This document shows positions 8,809 through 16,907 of a DNA stretch of 64,000 nucleotides, piece by piece. The notes under the pieces were generated by a model, which did not search any database, was not told where the DNA came from, and worked only from the letters and a program-made list of their open reading frames with translations. How positions within the stretch are numbered: the stretch's first letter is position 1; each line of letters starts with the position of its first letter. This stretch comes from Pseudomaricurvus alcaniphilus (lineage in GTDB: Bacteria; Pseudomonadota; Gammaproteobacteria; Pseudomonadales; Cellvibrionaceae). The translations under genes and the position numbers were made by a program. The DNA lies in the NCBI RefSeq assembly GCF_011440395.1, contig NZ_JAAOIX010000005.1, positions 1 through 64,000 of the forward strand, in the 5' to 3' direction.

Positions 8809-9428
8809 GCCGGCACCAGGCTTTTCAGGGCCAGCCGGATCAAATCTTCACTGCGCGCCACGTCGTGCTCGCGGGTCACCGCGGCGATCACCTTGGAGGC
8901 CTCCACCGGTTTGTAACCGAGAGCCACCAGCGCGCTTTCTGCGTCGGCAATTATGGCATTGGCCGCCACGCTGCTGCCAGTACTGTTGCTCGCCGTGCCG
9001 GCCTGCGGGCTCGGACTGCCCTCCCAATCCTTGAGTTTGTCGCGCAATTCGATTACCAGCCGCTCGGCGGTTTTCTTGCCCACGCCCGGCACTTTCACCA
9101 GTGCCGCCAGATTGTTTTCCCGCACGCAGCTGACCAGCTGGGTGGCTTCCAGGCCGGAGAGTATAGCCAGTGCCAGTCTCGGCCCGACGCCGTTCACCTT
9201 GATCAGGGTCCGAAACAGGTCGCGATCCCTGCGGGCGTAAAAGCCGTAGAGGCTCTGGCCATTTTCGCTGACCGCAAAATGAGTCAACAGGGTGATCGAA
9301 CTGCCCGGTTGCGGCAATTGATAGAGGGTGGTCATGGGCACAAACACTTCGTAGCCGACCCCCTGCACATCCACCAGGATCTCCGGGGCCTGCACTTCCA
9401 GTAATACGCCTTGCAATCGACCGATCAT
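8805..9428 (-). CDS. ruvA: Holliday junction-binding protein RuvA
   Basis: RuvA is a tetrameric protein that binds four-way junctions and loads RuvB. The 207 residues start MIGRLQGVLLEVQAPEILVD, the OB-fold domain. Helix-hairpin-helix motifs follow (INGVGPRLALAILSG-like and VPGVGKKTAERLVIEL). A Ser/Thr-rich linker leads to the C-terminal RuvB-binding domain (ALVALGYKPVEASKVI). The stop codon is TAG in the context GCC-TAG, and that CTAG forms the end of the adjacent repeat element. The C-terminus looks natural in length. Confidence 0.96.
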   Translation of the reverse strand: MIGRLQGVLLEVQAPEILVDVQGVGYEVFVPMTTLYQLPQPGSSITLLTHFAVSENGQSLYGFYARRDRDLFRTLIKVNGVGPRLALAILSGLEATQLVSCVRENNLAALVKVPGVGKKTAERLVIELRDKLKDWEGSPSPQAGTASNSTGSSVAANAIIADAESALVALGYKPVEASKVIAAVTREHDVARSEDLIRLALKSLVPA

Positions 9429-9483
9429 GGCTTTTGCGTCCTGTGTAAATCTTTGGGTTCAAGTGAGTGGGCTGGCGTCCGGG

Positions 9484-10002
9484 TCAGACCATGCGGCCGC
9501 GCCGAAAGCTGGAGGCCGAGGCAATGCGGATCATATGCTGCCGGGTATTGGCGTGGCAGATTGCCACACCGAGGGCATCGGCGGCGTCTTCCTGGGGTGG
9601 CGCCGGCAGGCGCAGCAGGGTTTTGATCATGTGCTGCATTTGATGTTTGTCCGCCGCGCCGTTGCCCACCACCGATTGTTTTACCTTGCGCGCCTCGTAC
9701 TCGGCCACCGGCAGGGACTGATTTACCGCCGCGACAATGGCCGCCCCCCGCGCCTGGCCGAGTTTCAGCGCCGAGGCGGCACTTTTCGCCATAAACACCT
9801 GCTCGATGGCCATTTCCTCAGGCGAGTACTCGGCGATGATTTCGTTGATGGAATCAAAAATTACTTTCAGCCGCTCCGGCAAACCCAGCGCGGGAATGCG
9901 AATCACACCGCTGGCGACGTAGCTATTGCTTGACCCCTGGCAATCGATGATACCAAAGCCGGTTTTCAAGGACCCCGGGTCCACCCCCAAAATCAACGTC
10001 AC
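9484..10002 (-). CDS. ruvC: Holliday junction resolvase RuvC
   Basis: RuvC is a dimeric endonuclease that cuts junctions presented by RuvAB. The 172 residues begin LILGVDPGSLKTGFGII with the first catalytic Asp. IEQVFMAKSAASALKLGQARG (Glu) and the C-terminal DAADALGVAICH (Asp pair) complete the active site. It is the first gene of the minus-strand ruvC-ruvA-ruvB run, with a LexA-like site 37 bases upstream. The yebC gene usually found before ruvC is absent. Confidence 0.96.
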   Translation of the reverse strand: MTLILGVDPGSLKTGFGIIDCQGSSNSYVASGVIRIPALGLPERLKVIFDSINEIIAEYSPEEMAIEQVFMAKSAASALKLGQARGAAIVAAVNQSLPVAEYEARKVKQSVVGNGAADKHQMQHMIKTLLRLPAPPQEDAADALGVAICHANTRQHMIRIASASSFRRGRMV

Positions 10003-10038
10003 TTAGCCATCACTCTGCATCTACTGCGCCCAGCTCAA

Positions 10039-10058
10039 TACTGTTTTTCTATCCAGTA
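10039..10058. promoter_or_regulatory. Candidate LexA (SOS) box for ruvC
   Basis: TACTGTTTTTCTATCCAGTA is a 20-base imperfect palindrome matching CTGT-N8-ACAG except for one base (CCAG). It lies 37-56 bases upstream of ruvC, where SOS control of the resolvase genes would be expected. It also faces the divergent accessory operon. Confidence 0.55.
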
Positions 10059-10218
10059 GTAAGTGTCCCAGTATAGCCGAACCAGGTCAAGCCGGCGCGG
10101 AAGAAAATCTGTGGCCCCGACGACTTGTCGCTGGCGCCAAAAAACACAGCCAACCCACACTCGAGCGAAAAACACCGGTTTTTTAAGCGACCAGTGCCCA
10201 TTCCGCTCCGCAGTCAAT

Positions 10219-10247
10219 TTGAAATGTGGCTGCACAATTTGTATAGT
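10219..10247 (+). promoter_or_regulatory. Sigma70-type promoter of accessory operon
   Basis: TTGAAA (10219-10224) and TATAGT (10242-10247) are separated by exactly 17 bp, and the first start codon is 32 bases beyond the -10. This is one of the best -35/-10 matches in the window. No operator repeat is obvious. Confidence 0.65.
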
Positions 10248-10278
10248 GGCCCCTCAATTTTTGAGCTTGAGGCTGTCC

Positions 10279-10770
10279 ATGCCCCTCCGAGCAACCTGGT
10301 TGCTGACATCGGTGGCACTGTTTTTTTTAGCGGAGGCAAGCTGGGGCCTCACCGCCTATCCCTTCGAGCTCCAAACATCTACCGAGCTGGCCACAGAAGG
10401 CTTTTTGGGCCTCTCCTGGCAGCCCACCAGCGGCGCCGCCGATGACCGCCATATCTCTCTGCAAGTCGCAACCACCCCGGATTTTAAAAGCGTTTTTGCC
10501 AGCTACAACCTGGTGCAGCAGCAACAGGTGAGCCTCAGCGGCCTGGCCGATGGCGACTATTTCGCCCGCCTGCTCGACCACGCCCAAACGCCCGTCTCCA
10601 ACATCGCCAGCTTCCGCGTCCAGCACCGTGACCTGGGGGCCGCCTGGCTGCTGTTTGCACTGGGCGCAGCCCTGTTCAGTCTCTTGCTCGGCATCCTCGT
10701 GAGTCTGCAAAAACGCGCTCGCCAAAACGGATATTTGAATAACAACGGAAAGTTACGTGACCCAAATTGA
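10279..10770 (+). CDS. Membrane-anchored FN3-like protein with symporter
   Basis: I do not recognise a named family. The 163-residue product has a signal peptide (TWLLTSVALFFLAEASWG). A beta-rich domain follows (about residues 27-115, FLGLSWQPTSG...VATTPDFKSVFASY...LADGDYFARLLD), with the look of a fibronectin type III fold. Next comes one transmembrane helix (about 120-143, LLFALGAALFSLLLGILV) and a short basic cytoplasmic tail. The ATG at 10279 has GAGG six bases before it. The gene overlaps the symporter start by 14 bases, so the two are probably translationally coupled. An extracytoplasmic partner of the transporter is the simplest reading. Confidence 0.75.
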   Translation: MPLRATWLLTSVALFFLAEASWGLTAYPFELQTSTELATEGFLGLSWQPTSGAADDRHISLQVATTPDFKSVFASYNLVQQQQVSLSGLADGDYFARLLDHAQTPVSNIASFRVQHRDLGAAWLLFALGAALFSLLLGILVSLQKRARQNGYLNNNGKLRDPN

Positions 10771-12214
10771 TACCCCCGTAGCCCTCGGGATTCTGGCCCT
10801 GTTCGGAATCCTCTGGGTCAGCTTTGGCTGGTGGCTGGGGCGCAGCAACCGCACCGCCGACGACTTTATGCTGGCCGGTCGCAACGTCGGCCTGGCGATG
10901 GCATCTGCCACCGCCATGGCCACCTGGATCACCAGCAACACCACCCTGGTGGCTCCCCAGCTCACCTATCAATTCGGCATCTGGGGTATGATCGGTTATT
11001 CCATGGCGGCGCTGGGCCTGATCCTGTTTGCGCCCATGGCCCAGCGTATCAAGCAGCTGATGCCGCAGGGCTATACCTGTGGGGATTTTATTCGCATCCG
11101 CTTCGGCCGCCCCGCCTGGTATGTATTCCTGGTGGTGTCGTTTTTCTACGCCATCGGCTGGCTGGTCAGCCTCGGCATGGCCGGCGGCATTCTGCTGCAG
11201 GCTCTCAGTGGCCTCAACTACATCGTCGGCATGACCACCATCCTCGCGGTGTGCGTGGCTTACACCCTGTTCGGCGGCCTGCGCGCGGTAATCGCTACCG
11301 ATTTTATCCAGACCCTGATTATCCTCGTGGGCGTGCTGGTGATCGCCTTTGTCTGCCTGCGCGACGTGGGCCTCGACACCATCTACCAATCGGTGTCGGT
11401 ACAGCAACCGCAGCTGCTCAACCTGCTGTTCCCGGCTGCCATTATGTTCCTGTTCAACAATATCTTTTTTGGCATCGGCGAAATTTTCCACTCCAATGTC
11501 TGGTGGTCCCGGGCCTTCGCCTTTCGCGCGGGTATCGGCAAACGCGCCTACCTGATTGCCGGTCTGCTGTGGCTGCCCATTCCCATTGTCACCGGTTTTA
11601 TCGCCCTGGCGGCGCCGGCACTGGGTGTCTTTCCCCCCAGCCCGGATATGGTGGGGCCGCTGGTGGCGGCGCAATTGCTCGGTGATATCGGCGCGGTAGT
11701 GGTCTTTATCGTGGTCTTTGCCGCCCTGGCCTCCAGCCTGGATTCGCTGCTCGCGGCCAGCAGCGACCTGCTCACCGAAGACATCTATAAAGGCCTGATC
11801 AACCCCGGGGTCAGCAAACAGAAACTGTTGATCATCAGCCGGCGCACCGTGCTGCTGCTGGGCGTGGCCACCTGGTTGCTGTGCCTGCCGCGCATGACCA
11901 CGCTCGGGGCGCTGCTGAATTTTACCGGCGCCTTTGTCGCCAGCACCATCTGGCCCATTACCTTTGGCCTCTTTCACACCCGCCTCAATGGCACCACTGC
12001 CGCCCTGGCCATGGCCCTCGGCACCCTGTGCGGCCTGCTGGCCTACTTCCAGATCGGTTTTTACGTCGCCGCCCTGTTCTCCTGCCTGACCTCATTCCTG
12101 GTGTGTGGCATCGGCCTGTGGCGCAGCGACGCCCGCTTCGAGTGGCGCCTGTTAACCGACATGGAACGCGACAATACCCAGCCAGGCCACTTGGAGCCGA
12201 GCAATGAACATTAA
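10757..12214 (+). CDS. Sodium/solute symporter (SSS family)
   Basis: This is an SSS-family inner-membrane transporter of 485 residues with about 13 hydrophobic helices. Family hallmarks include the early RTADDFMLAGRNVGL and SATAMATWITSNTT, VAYTLFGGLRAVIATDFIQ in the middle, and VFAALASSLDSLLAASSDLLTEDIYK, the Na2-site helix. The substrate is not evident; relatives move urea, proline, pantothenate or carboxylates. The start is GTG at 10757, inside the preceding gene. The next ORF overlaps its end by 11 bases. Being first in an operon with carbamoyl-group enzymes, it probably imports their substrate. Confidence 0.9.
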   Translation: MTQIDTPVALGILALFGILWVSFGWWLGRSNRTADDFMLAGRNVGLAMASATAMATWITSNTTLVAPQLTYQFGIWGMIGYSMAALGLILFAPMAQRIKQLMPQGYTCGDFIRIRFGRPAWYVFLVVSFFYAIGWLVSLGMAGGILLQALSGLNYIVGMTTILAVCVAYTLFGGLRAVIATDFIQTLIILVGVLVIAFVCLRDVGLDTIYQSVSVQQPQLLNLLFPAAIMFLFNNIFFGIGEIFHSNVWWSRAFAFRAGIGKRAYLIAGLLWLPIPIVTGFIALAAPALGVFPPSPDMVGPLVAAQLLGDIGAVVVFIVVFAALASSLDSLLAASSDLLTEDIYKGLINPGVSKQKLLIISRRTVLLLGVATWLLCLPRMTTLGALLNFTGAFVASTIWPITFGLFHTRLNGTTAALAMALGTLCGLLAYFQIGFYVAALFSCLTSFLVCGIGLWRSDARFEWRLLTDMERDNTQPGHLEPSNEH

Positions 12215-12326
12215 TCCGCAGGCATTTGAATGGCTGGTTTACGCCGCCGTGTTGATCACCTGTACCTCGCCCTGTGTTCTCGTGGGGCTGTTAATCAACG
12301 ACTACCTAAAAGGAAAATTGTGGTGA
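12204..12326 (+). CDS. 40-residue single-helix membrane microprotein
   Basis: This short frame starts ATG at 12204 and ends TGA at 12324-12326, encoding 40 residues. Residues about 11-33 form one hydrophobic helix (WLVYAAVLITCTSPCVLVG), followed by INDYLKGKLW. It overlaps the end of the symporter gene by 11 bases and its stop overlaps the GTG start of the next gene. This gap-free coupling on both sides argues for a real gene. It could be a small symporter subunit, by analogy with accessory small proteins of other transporters. I know of no named family. Confidence 0.65.
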   Translation: MNINPQAFEWLVYAAVLITCTSPCVLVGLLINDYLKGKLW

Positions 12327-13390
12327 ACGAAGAAACTCGGGGAACCCTGGTTTTTGATCGGAAAAAGCCCGACACCTACGGCGATGCCCACCCGAAAGCG
12401 TTACTGAAAGTCATCCAGGAAGATGGCGACTACCTGAAGCCACTGGCCTCCCAGCACGTGGTCTCCTGCGACCAGTTCGATCGCAACAAGGTACTGCAGC
12501 TGTTTCGGCTGGCGGCCAAATATGAGAGCAACCCGGAGAGGTTCAGCTCGCCGCTGCAGGGCAAGGTCCTGATCAGTGCCTTTTACGAGCCCAGCACCCG
12601 CACCCGGCTGTCATTTGAAAGCGCCTGGCACCGCCTCGGTGGCGACATCATGTCGATCACCGACCGCTCCACCACCGGTATCGCCAAGGGCGAGCGCCTG
12701 CAGGACGTCGCCGAGATGTTCAACAACTACGGTGACTGTGTGGTGCTGCGGGACGTGCGCCAGGAGTCGGTGCACGAGATGATCAGGTCCCTGCGCATCC
12801 CCATCATCAATGCCGGCAACGGTATCGATGAGCACCCCACCCAGGCCCTGTCAGACCTGTACGCGATTTTCAAATGGTGCCCGGGGCTGATAACCGGGGA
12901 GCACGCCCCTATCCGTATCGGGATTATCGGCCGCCCCAACAAGATGCGCACCGTGCGCAGCCTGTTGAAAACCCTGGCGATCTTCCCCGAGGCCTTTGCC
13001 GAGGTAGTGGTGATTCACGACAGCTCCGAAGAAGATTGCTTCTCCCCCGACCAGCGCCAACGGCTGGAACAACAGGGTTTGAAGATCAGCACCAGCACCT
13101 CGCTGGACGAGCGCCTGCCGGAGCTCGACGTCATTTATATCAACGCCATAGCCTGGGTCGGTGACACCTATGAATCCTACGGCCAGAAATTTGCGCTGAC
13201 CGCCGACTCACCACTGAAAAAGGATGCCATCATCCTGCATCCCCTGGCCCGCGGCGACGAGCTCAGCCCAGAGCTCGACGGCACGCTCCACAACTGGTAC
13301 TTCTCCCAGGCCCGCGGCGCGGTATTTATGCGCATGGCACTGCTCACCTGCCTCTCCCAGAGAGCCGAGCGGGTGATGGACGTGGTCTGA
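12323..13390 (+). CDS. Aspartate/ornithine carbamoyltransferase paralogue
   Basis: The 355-residue protein carries the carbamoyl-phosphate site of the family: STRTR (91-95), KGE (Lys122), Arg143 in VVLRD, HPTQ (171-174) and Arg209 in MRTVRSL. The second-substrate side is altered. The RxQ motif that binds aspartate in true ATCase reads AIAWVGD (275-281), and HPLPR is HPLAR (306-310). A 40-residue N-terminal extension is present. It probably carbamoylates, or phosphorolyses, something other than aspartate. A normal pyrB occurs at 47543. The GTG start at 12323 overlaps the microprotein stop and has AGGA upstream. Confidence 0.85.
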   Translation: MNEETRGTLVFDRKKPDTYGDAHPKALLKVIQEDGDYLKPLASQHVVSCDQFDRNKVLQLFRLAAKYESNPERFSSPLQGKVLISAFYEPSTRTRLSFESAWHRLGGDIMSITDRSTTGIAKGERLQDVAEMFNNYGDCVVLRDVRQESVHEMIRSLRIPIINAGNGIDEHPTQALSDLYAIFKWCPGLITGEHAPIRIGIIGRPNKMRTVRSLLKTLAIFPEAFAEVVVIHDSSEEDCFSPDQRQRLEQQGLKISTSTSLDERLPELDVIYINAIAWVGDTYESYGQKFALTADSPLKKDAIILHPLARGDELSPELDGTLHNWYFSQARGAVFMRMALLTCLSQRAERVMDVV

Positions 13391-13443
13391 TCGGCAGCGC
13401 CCCTCCCCCCACTCAATCACACACATTAACACTGGAGTACATT

Positions 13444-15456
13444 ATGTGCGGCATTGGCGGTATTTTTCACCGCAACCAACAACATCCCATCGACAGCCAG
13501 ACCCTGGTCAATATGGCGGCGATTCAGTATCACCGCGGCCCCGATAACTTCGGCTACCACAACCCGCCCGGGCTGGGCATGGGCATGTGCCACGCACGTC
13601 TTTCTATTATCGACCTCAACGAAGAGCGCGGCCGCCAGCCGCTGGTGTCCGCGGATAGCGACTACGCCCTGGTGCACAATGGCGAGTTCTACGACTTTCA
13701 AAAAATTCGCGCCGACCTCACCGCCACCGGGGAGCGCTTTACCACCAAAAGCGACTCGGAAATCATTCTCCACCTGTACCCGCGCTACGGCCTGGAAAAG
13801 ACCCTCGACTTCCTGCGCGGTGAATTTGCCTTCGCCCTCTACGATAAAACCGAGGACGCCCTGTTCCTGGTGCGCGACCGCTTTGGGGTCAAACCCCTCT
13901 ACTGGACCGAGACCGAGGACGGCATAGTCTACGGCTCAGAGCTGAAAGTGCTGTTTGCCCATCCCGCGGTCAAACGCAAGCTGTCGGCCCAGAGCACCTA
14001 CCACCAGCTGATCCAGGTAATGGTACCGGGCAGCACTGCTTTCGAGGGTATTCACCAGGTCCTGCCCGGCCACGTGGTCAAGATCCAGCGCCGCCGCGGC
14101 GAGCTGCTGGTCAACAACCACAAATACTGGGACATCAATTTCCCGGTGGCCGGCGAGCACGTCAACCATCACAACGAACAGCACTATATCGACGGTGTGC
14201 GGGAACAGTTGCGCGAGGCGGTCCAGCACCGCTTGCAGGCGGACGTACCGGTGGGCTGCTATTTGTCCGGCGGCATTGACTCCTGCGCCATCCTCGGGCT
14301 GTCGGCGTCCATTCGCCAGGATCCGGTCAAGGCCTTCACCATCGGCTTTGACAGCAGCGACTACGACGAGACCCCCATCGCCACCGAGATGGCCACCATG
14401 ACCGGCGCCGACCAACTGGTGCTGAACCTGACCGCGGAAGACCTGTACGACAACTTCTCCCGCACCATCTGGCACACCGAGCGCACCATCTATAACACCC
14501 TGGCGGTGGCCAAACTGTTGATGAGCCAGACCGTGCACGCCAATGGCTACAAGGTGGTGCTCACCGGCGAGGGCTCGGACGAACTGTTTGCCGGCTACCC
14601 CGCCTTTCGCAACGACATGTTCCTGTACGGCTTGAACGACCTGCCGGCCACCCTGCGCAAGGAGTGGCAGGCCAGCCTGGAAGCCAACAACAGCCTGTTT
14701 AAAGGCGCCATGCTGCCGCGGGAAGAATTCTCCTCCGCCGCCATGAACAGCACAGTGGGCTTCACCCCCACCTGCCTGCAAAACTGGCTCCACTGTCACG
14801 ACTTCGCCCTGCCGCTGCTGCAGCCCCAGTGGCGCTCCGAGCTGGCCGACTACGACGCCGGCGCCGCCATCGCCAACACCTTCGACCGCAGCCAGCTGGA
14901 GGGGCGCCACCCGCTGGACAAGGCCCAGTACGTGTGGATCAAGACCATGCTCGAAGGCCAGATCCTGACCTGGGGTGGCGATCGGGTGGACATGGCCAAT
15001 TCCATGGAAGCGCGACCGGCGTTCCTGGATCACCACCTGGCCAAGTTTGCCACCACCGTGCCACCGCAAATGCGCATCAAGGGTGTGACCGAGAAATACG
15101 TCCTGCGCGAGGCCATGAAAGGGCTGTTGCCCGAGACCCTCTACAAGCGCCAGAAGTTTGCCTTTATGGCACCGCCGGCCTACACCGACCGCAAGAAATG
15201 GGAAATGTTTTTGGCGCTGTTTAACAAGTTCGCCTTCCGTGACCAGGTCGAAGCCGCCGGCCTGCTCGACTACGACGCTATCCAGCACTTGATTAACAGT
15301 CACGACGACCCGAAGATGGAGCAGAGCGAAAAGGTACAGCTGGACGCGGTGCTCAATCACACCCTCGGTGTGCAAATGCTGCACCACCACTTTGTCGCCC
15401 AGGATATTCCGGCCCTGGCCGCACGCAAAGCCGAGGAGCTGGGCTGGCACGCCTGA
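13444..15456 (+). CDS. Asparagine-synthetase-like glutamine amidotransferase
   Basis: The 670 residues fuse an N-terminal Ntn glutaminase domain to an ATP-pyrophosphatase synthetase domain. Cys2 after Met is the nucleophile (MCGIGGIF); HRGPDN and HNGEFYD bind glutamine. The PP-loop is SGGIDS at about 275-280, and LTGEGSDELFAGYP comes later. Such enzymes activate a carboxylate with ATP and amidate it with glutamine-derived ammonia. Classical AsnB makes asparagine from aspartate, but this is over 100 residues longer than E. coli AsnB. Its place between a carbamoyltransferase and an N-carbamoylase-type hydrolase suggests a specialised substrate. GGAG precedes the ATG. Confidence 0.88.
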   Translation: MCGIGGIFHRNQQHPIDSQTLVNMAAIQYHRGPDNFGYHNPPGLGMGMCHARLSIIDLNEERGRQPLVSADSDYALVHNGEFYDFQKIRADLTATGERFTTKSDSEIILHLYPRYGLEKTLDFLRGEFAFALYDKTEDALFLVRDRFGVKPLYWTETEDGIVYGSELKVLFAHPAVKRKLSAQSTYHQLIQVMVPGSTAFEGIHQVLPGHVVKIQRRRGELLVNNHKYWDINFPVAGEHVNHHNEQHYIDGVREQLREAVQHRLQADVPVGCYLSGGIDSCAILGLSASIRQDPVKAFTIGFDSSDYDETPIATEMATMTGADQLVLNLTAEDLYDNFSRTIWHTERTIYNTLAVAKLLMSQTVHANGYKVVLTGEGSDELFAGYPAFRNDMFLYGLNDLPATLRKEWQASLEANNSLFKGAMLPREEFSSAAMNSTVGFTPTCLQNWLHCHDFALPLLQPQWRSELADYDAGAAIANTFDRSQLEGRHPLDKAQYVWIKTMLEGQILTWGGDRVDMANSMEARPAFLDHHLAKFATTVPPQMRIKGVTEKYVLREAMKGLLPETLYKRQKFAFMAPPAYTDRKKWEMFLALFNKFAFRDQVEAAGLLDYDAIQHLINSHDDPKMEQSEKVQLDAVLNHTLGVQMLHHHFVAQDIPALAARKAEELGWHA

Positions 15457-15546
15457 CCTGCCCAACCCGGCTTTGGAAATAGCCCAGCTTGGGGAAATAG
15501 CCCCGCTCGGGAAAGCAGTCCGTCCGGCAAAGCAGCCCGGCCTGAA

Positions 15547-15582
15547 AGCTCTGTCTGCGGCAATCGCGCAGCAGACAGGGCT
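15547..15582 (+). promoter_or_regulatory. Intra-operon hairpin before M20 hydrolase
   Basis: AGCTCTGTCTGC and GCAGACAGGGCT form a 12-bp stem with one G-U-type mismatch around a 12-base loop. It lies in the 159-base gap between the amidotransferase and the hydrolase, 33 bases before the ATG. The following bases (TTCTCTCATT) are only partly T-rich. It may be a weak terminator or an RNA-processing/stability element that sets hydrolase expression apart. Confidence 0.45.
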
Positions 15583-15615
15583 TCTCTCATTAAACCAATA
15601 ACAGGAGTAACCGCC

Positions 15616-16863
15616 ATGCCCGATATACCAGGTATAGATGTCAAACGCGTGGAGAGCGATATCTACAAAATTGCCGAATTCGGCGCCGTGGAAGGTGAGC
15701 GCGGTGTCTACCGCCAGGGCTTTACCGAGGCTGACTGGCAGGCGCGCCAGTGGTTGCTGGGCTATTTCAAGGAACACGGTCTCGACGCCCACATCGACGG
15801 CGCCGGCAACGTCTGTGGTCGCTACGGCCCGGCCGACCAGCCGGCGGTGATTATTGCCTCGCACCTCGACAGTGTGCCCGCCGGGGGGATTTTCGACGGC
15901 ACCCTCGGCATCGTCGCCGGCCTCGAATGCATCCGCGTCATCAAGGAGGCCGGCCTCAAGCTCAACGCTCCCATCGAGCTGATCGCCACCAGTGAGGAAG
16001 AGGGCCGCTTTGGCGGCATGCTCGGCGCCCAGGCGCTGACCGGCAAGCTGACCCTCGACTGGCTGGAGCAGGCCCGCGACCCCAAGGGCGAGCGACTGAC
16101 CGAGGCCATGGCCAAGTGCGACCTCAATTACCACGACGCGCTGACGGTGTTTCGCGCGCCGGACTCGGTCAAGGCCTTTATCGAGCTGCACATCGAGCAG
16201 GGCCCGGTACTGGAAGCGGTGGATAAATGCATCGGTGTGGTGGAGGGCATCTCCGGAGTCTACAAGTGGCTGGTAAAACTGAAAGGCAAGGCCGACCACG
16301 CCGGCACCGCACCCATGGACCTGCGCAGCGATGCCTTTATGGGTCTCGCCGACTTTGCCCACGAGATCAAACGCCTGATCGCCGAAAACGGCACCGACAA
16401 AACCCGCCTGACCATCGGTTACGTCAAGTTAAAGCCCGGTTACGCCCACACCGTGCCCGGCGAAGTGGAGTTCACCATCGTCGGCCGTGACATGAGTGAA
16501 GAGGTGATGAAGGACCTGGCCGACAGCAGCCGCAAGGCCCTGTCCGCCATCGCCCGCTCCCACGGCCTGATGTTCGAGTACGAACAGATGAGCTGGCTGG
16601 CGCCGAAGGCCATGTCCAACGAGATTATGGCTGTTGTCGAGGAGCAGACCAAAAAGCTGGGTTACAGCTACCAGTTGATGCCCAGCGGCGCCGGCCACGA
16701 CGCCCAGTTTTTTGCCGACATCACCCCGGCCGGGATGATCTTTATCCCCAGCGTCAACGGTGTCAGCCACGCCCCGGACGAGTGGACCCACTGGCCCGAC
16801 GTGGAGAAAGGGTGCAACGTGTTGCTGCACTCGGTATTGGCCTTGACCGGAGTTGAAGATTAA
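15616..16863 (+). CDS. M20 hydantoinase/carbamoylase-family amidohydrolase
   Basis: This is a metal-dependent hydrolase of the allantoate amidohydrolase / N-carbamoyl-L-amino-acid hydrolase / beta-ureidopropionase group, with 415 residues. Metal-ligand motifs are SHLDSVPAGGIFDG (82-95), SEEEGRF (125-131), HIEQG (191-195) and, near the C-terminus, SGAGHDAQ and GVSHAPDEWT. An arginine in APMDLRSDA fits the substrate-carboxylate site. It should release CO2 and ammonia from a carbamoyl or ureido group; the exact substrate cannot be told. AGGAG lies eight bases before the ATG. It is the last gene of the operon. Confidence 0.88.
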   Translation: MPDIPGIDVKRVESDIYKIAEFGAVEGERGVYRQGFTEADWQARQWLLGYFKEHGLDAHIDGAGNVCGRYGPADQPAVIIASHLDSVPAGGIFDGTLGIVAGLECIRVIKEAGLKLNAPIELIATSEEEGRFGGMLGAQALTGKLTLDWLEQARDPKGERLTEAMAKCDLNYHDALTVFRAPDSVKAFIELHIEQGPVLEAVDKCIGVVEGISGVYKWLVKLKGKADHAGTAPMDLRSDAFMGLADFAHEIKRLIAENGTDKTRLTIGYVKLKPGYAHTVPGEVEFTIVGRDMSEEVMKDLADSSRKALSAIARSHGLMFEYEQMSWLAPKAMSNEIMAVVEEQTKKLGYSYQLMPSGAGHDAQFFADITPAGMIFIPSVNGVSHAPDEWTHWPDVEKGCNVLLHSVLALTGVED

Positions 16864-16907
16864 AAAAAAGGCCGGAACGGAGGCATCCCCGTCCCGGCCT
16901 TTTTTTG
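16862..16907. terminator. Bidirectional terminator, accessory operon / aspS
   Basis: GGCCGG-AACGG and CCCGT-CCCGGCC form a strong stem, with an A-run before and a T-run after. It sits directly between the convergent hydrolase and aspS genes, and can end both transcripts. The plus-strand operon therefore ends here. Confidence 0.9.

Noticed and set aside
10676-11977. 433-codon minus-strand frame rich in Gln/His/Asp
   Set aside because: It is antisense to the symporter gene. The composition is the typical shadow of a hydrophobic membrane protein.
13936-16362. 808-codon open frame on the minus strand
   Set aside because: It lies wholly opposite the amidotransferase and hydrolase genes, has no recognisable domain, and reflects high GC third positions.
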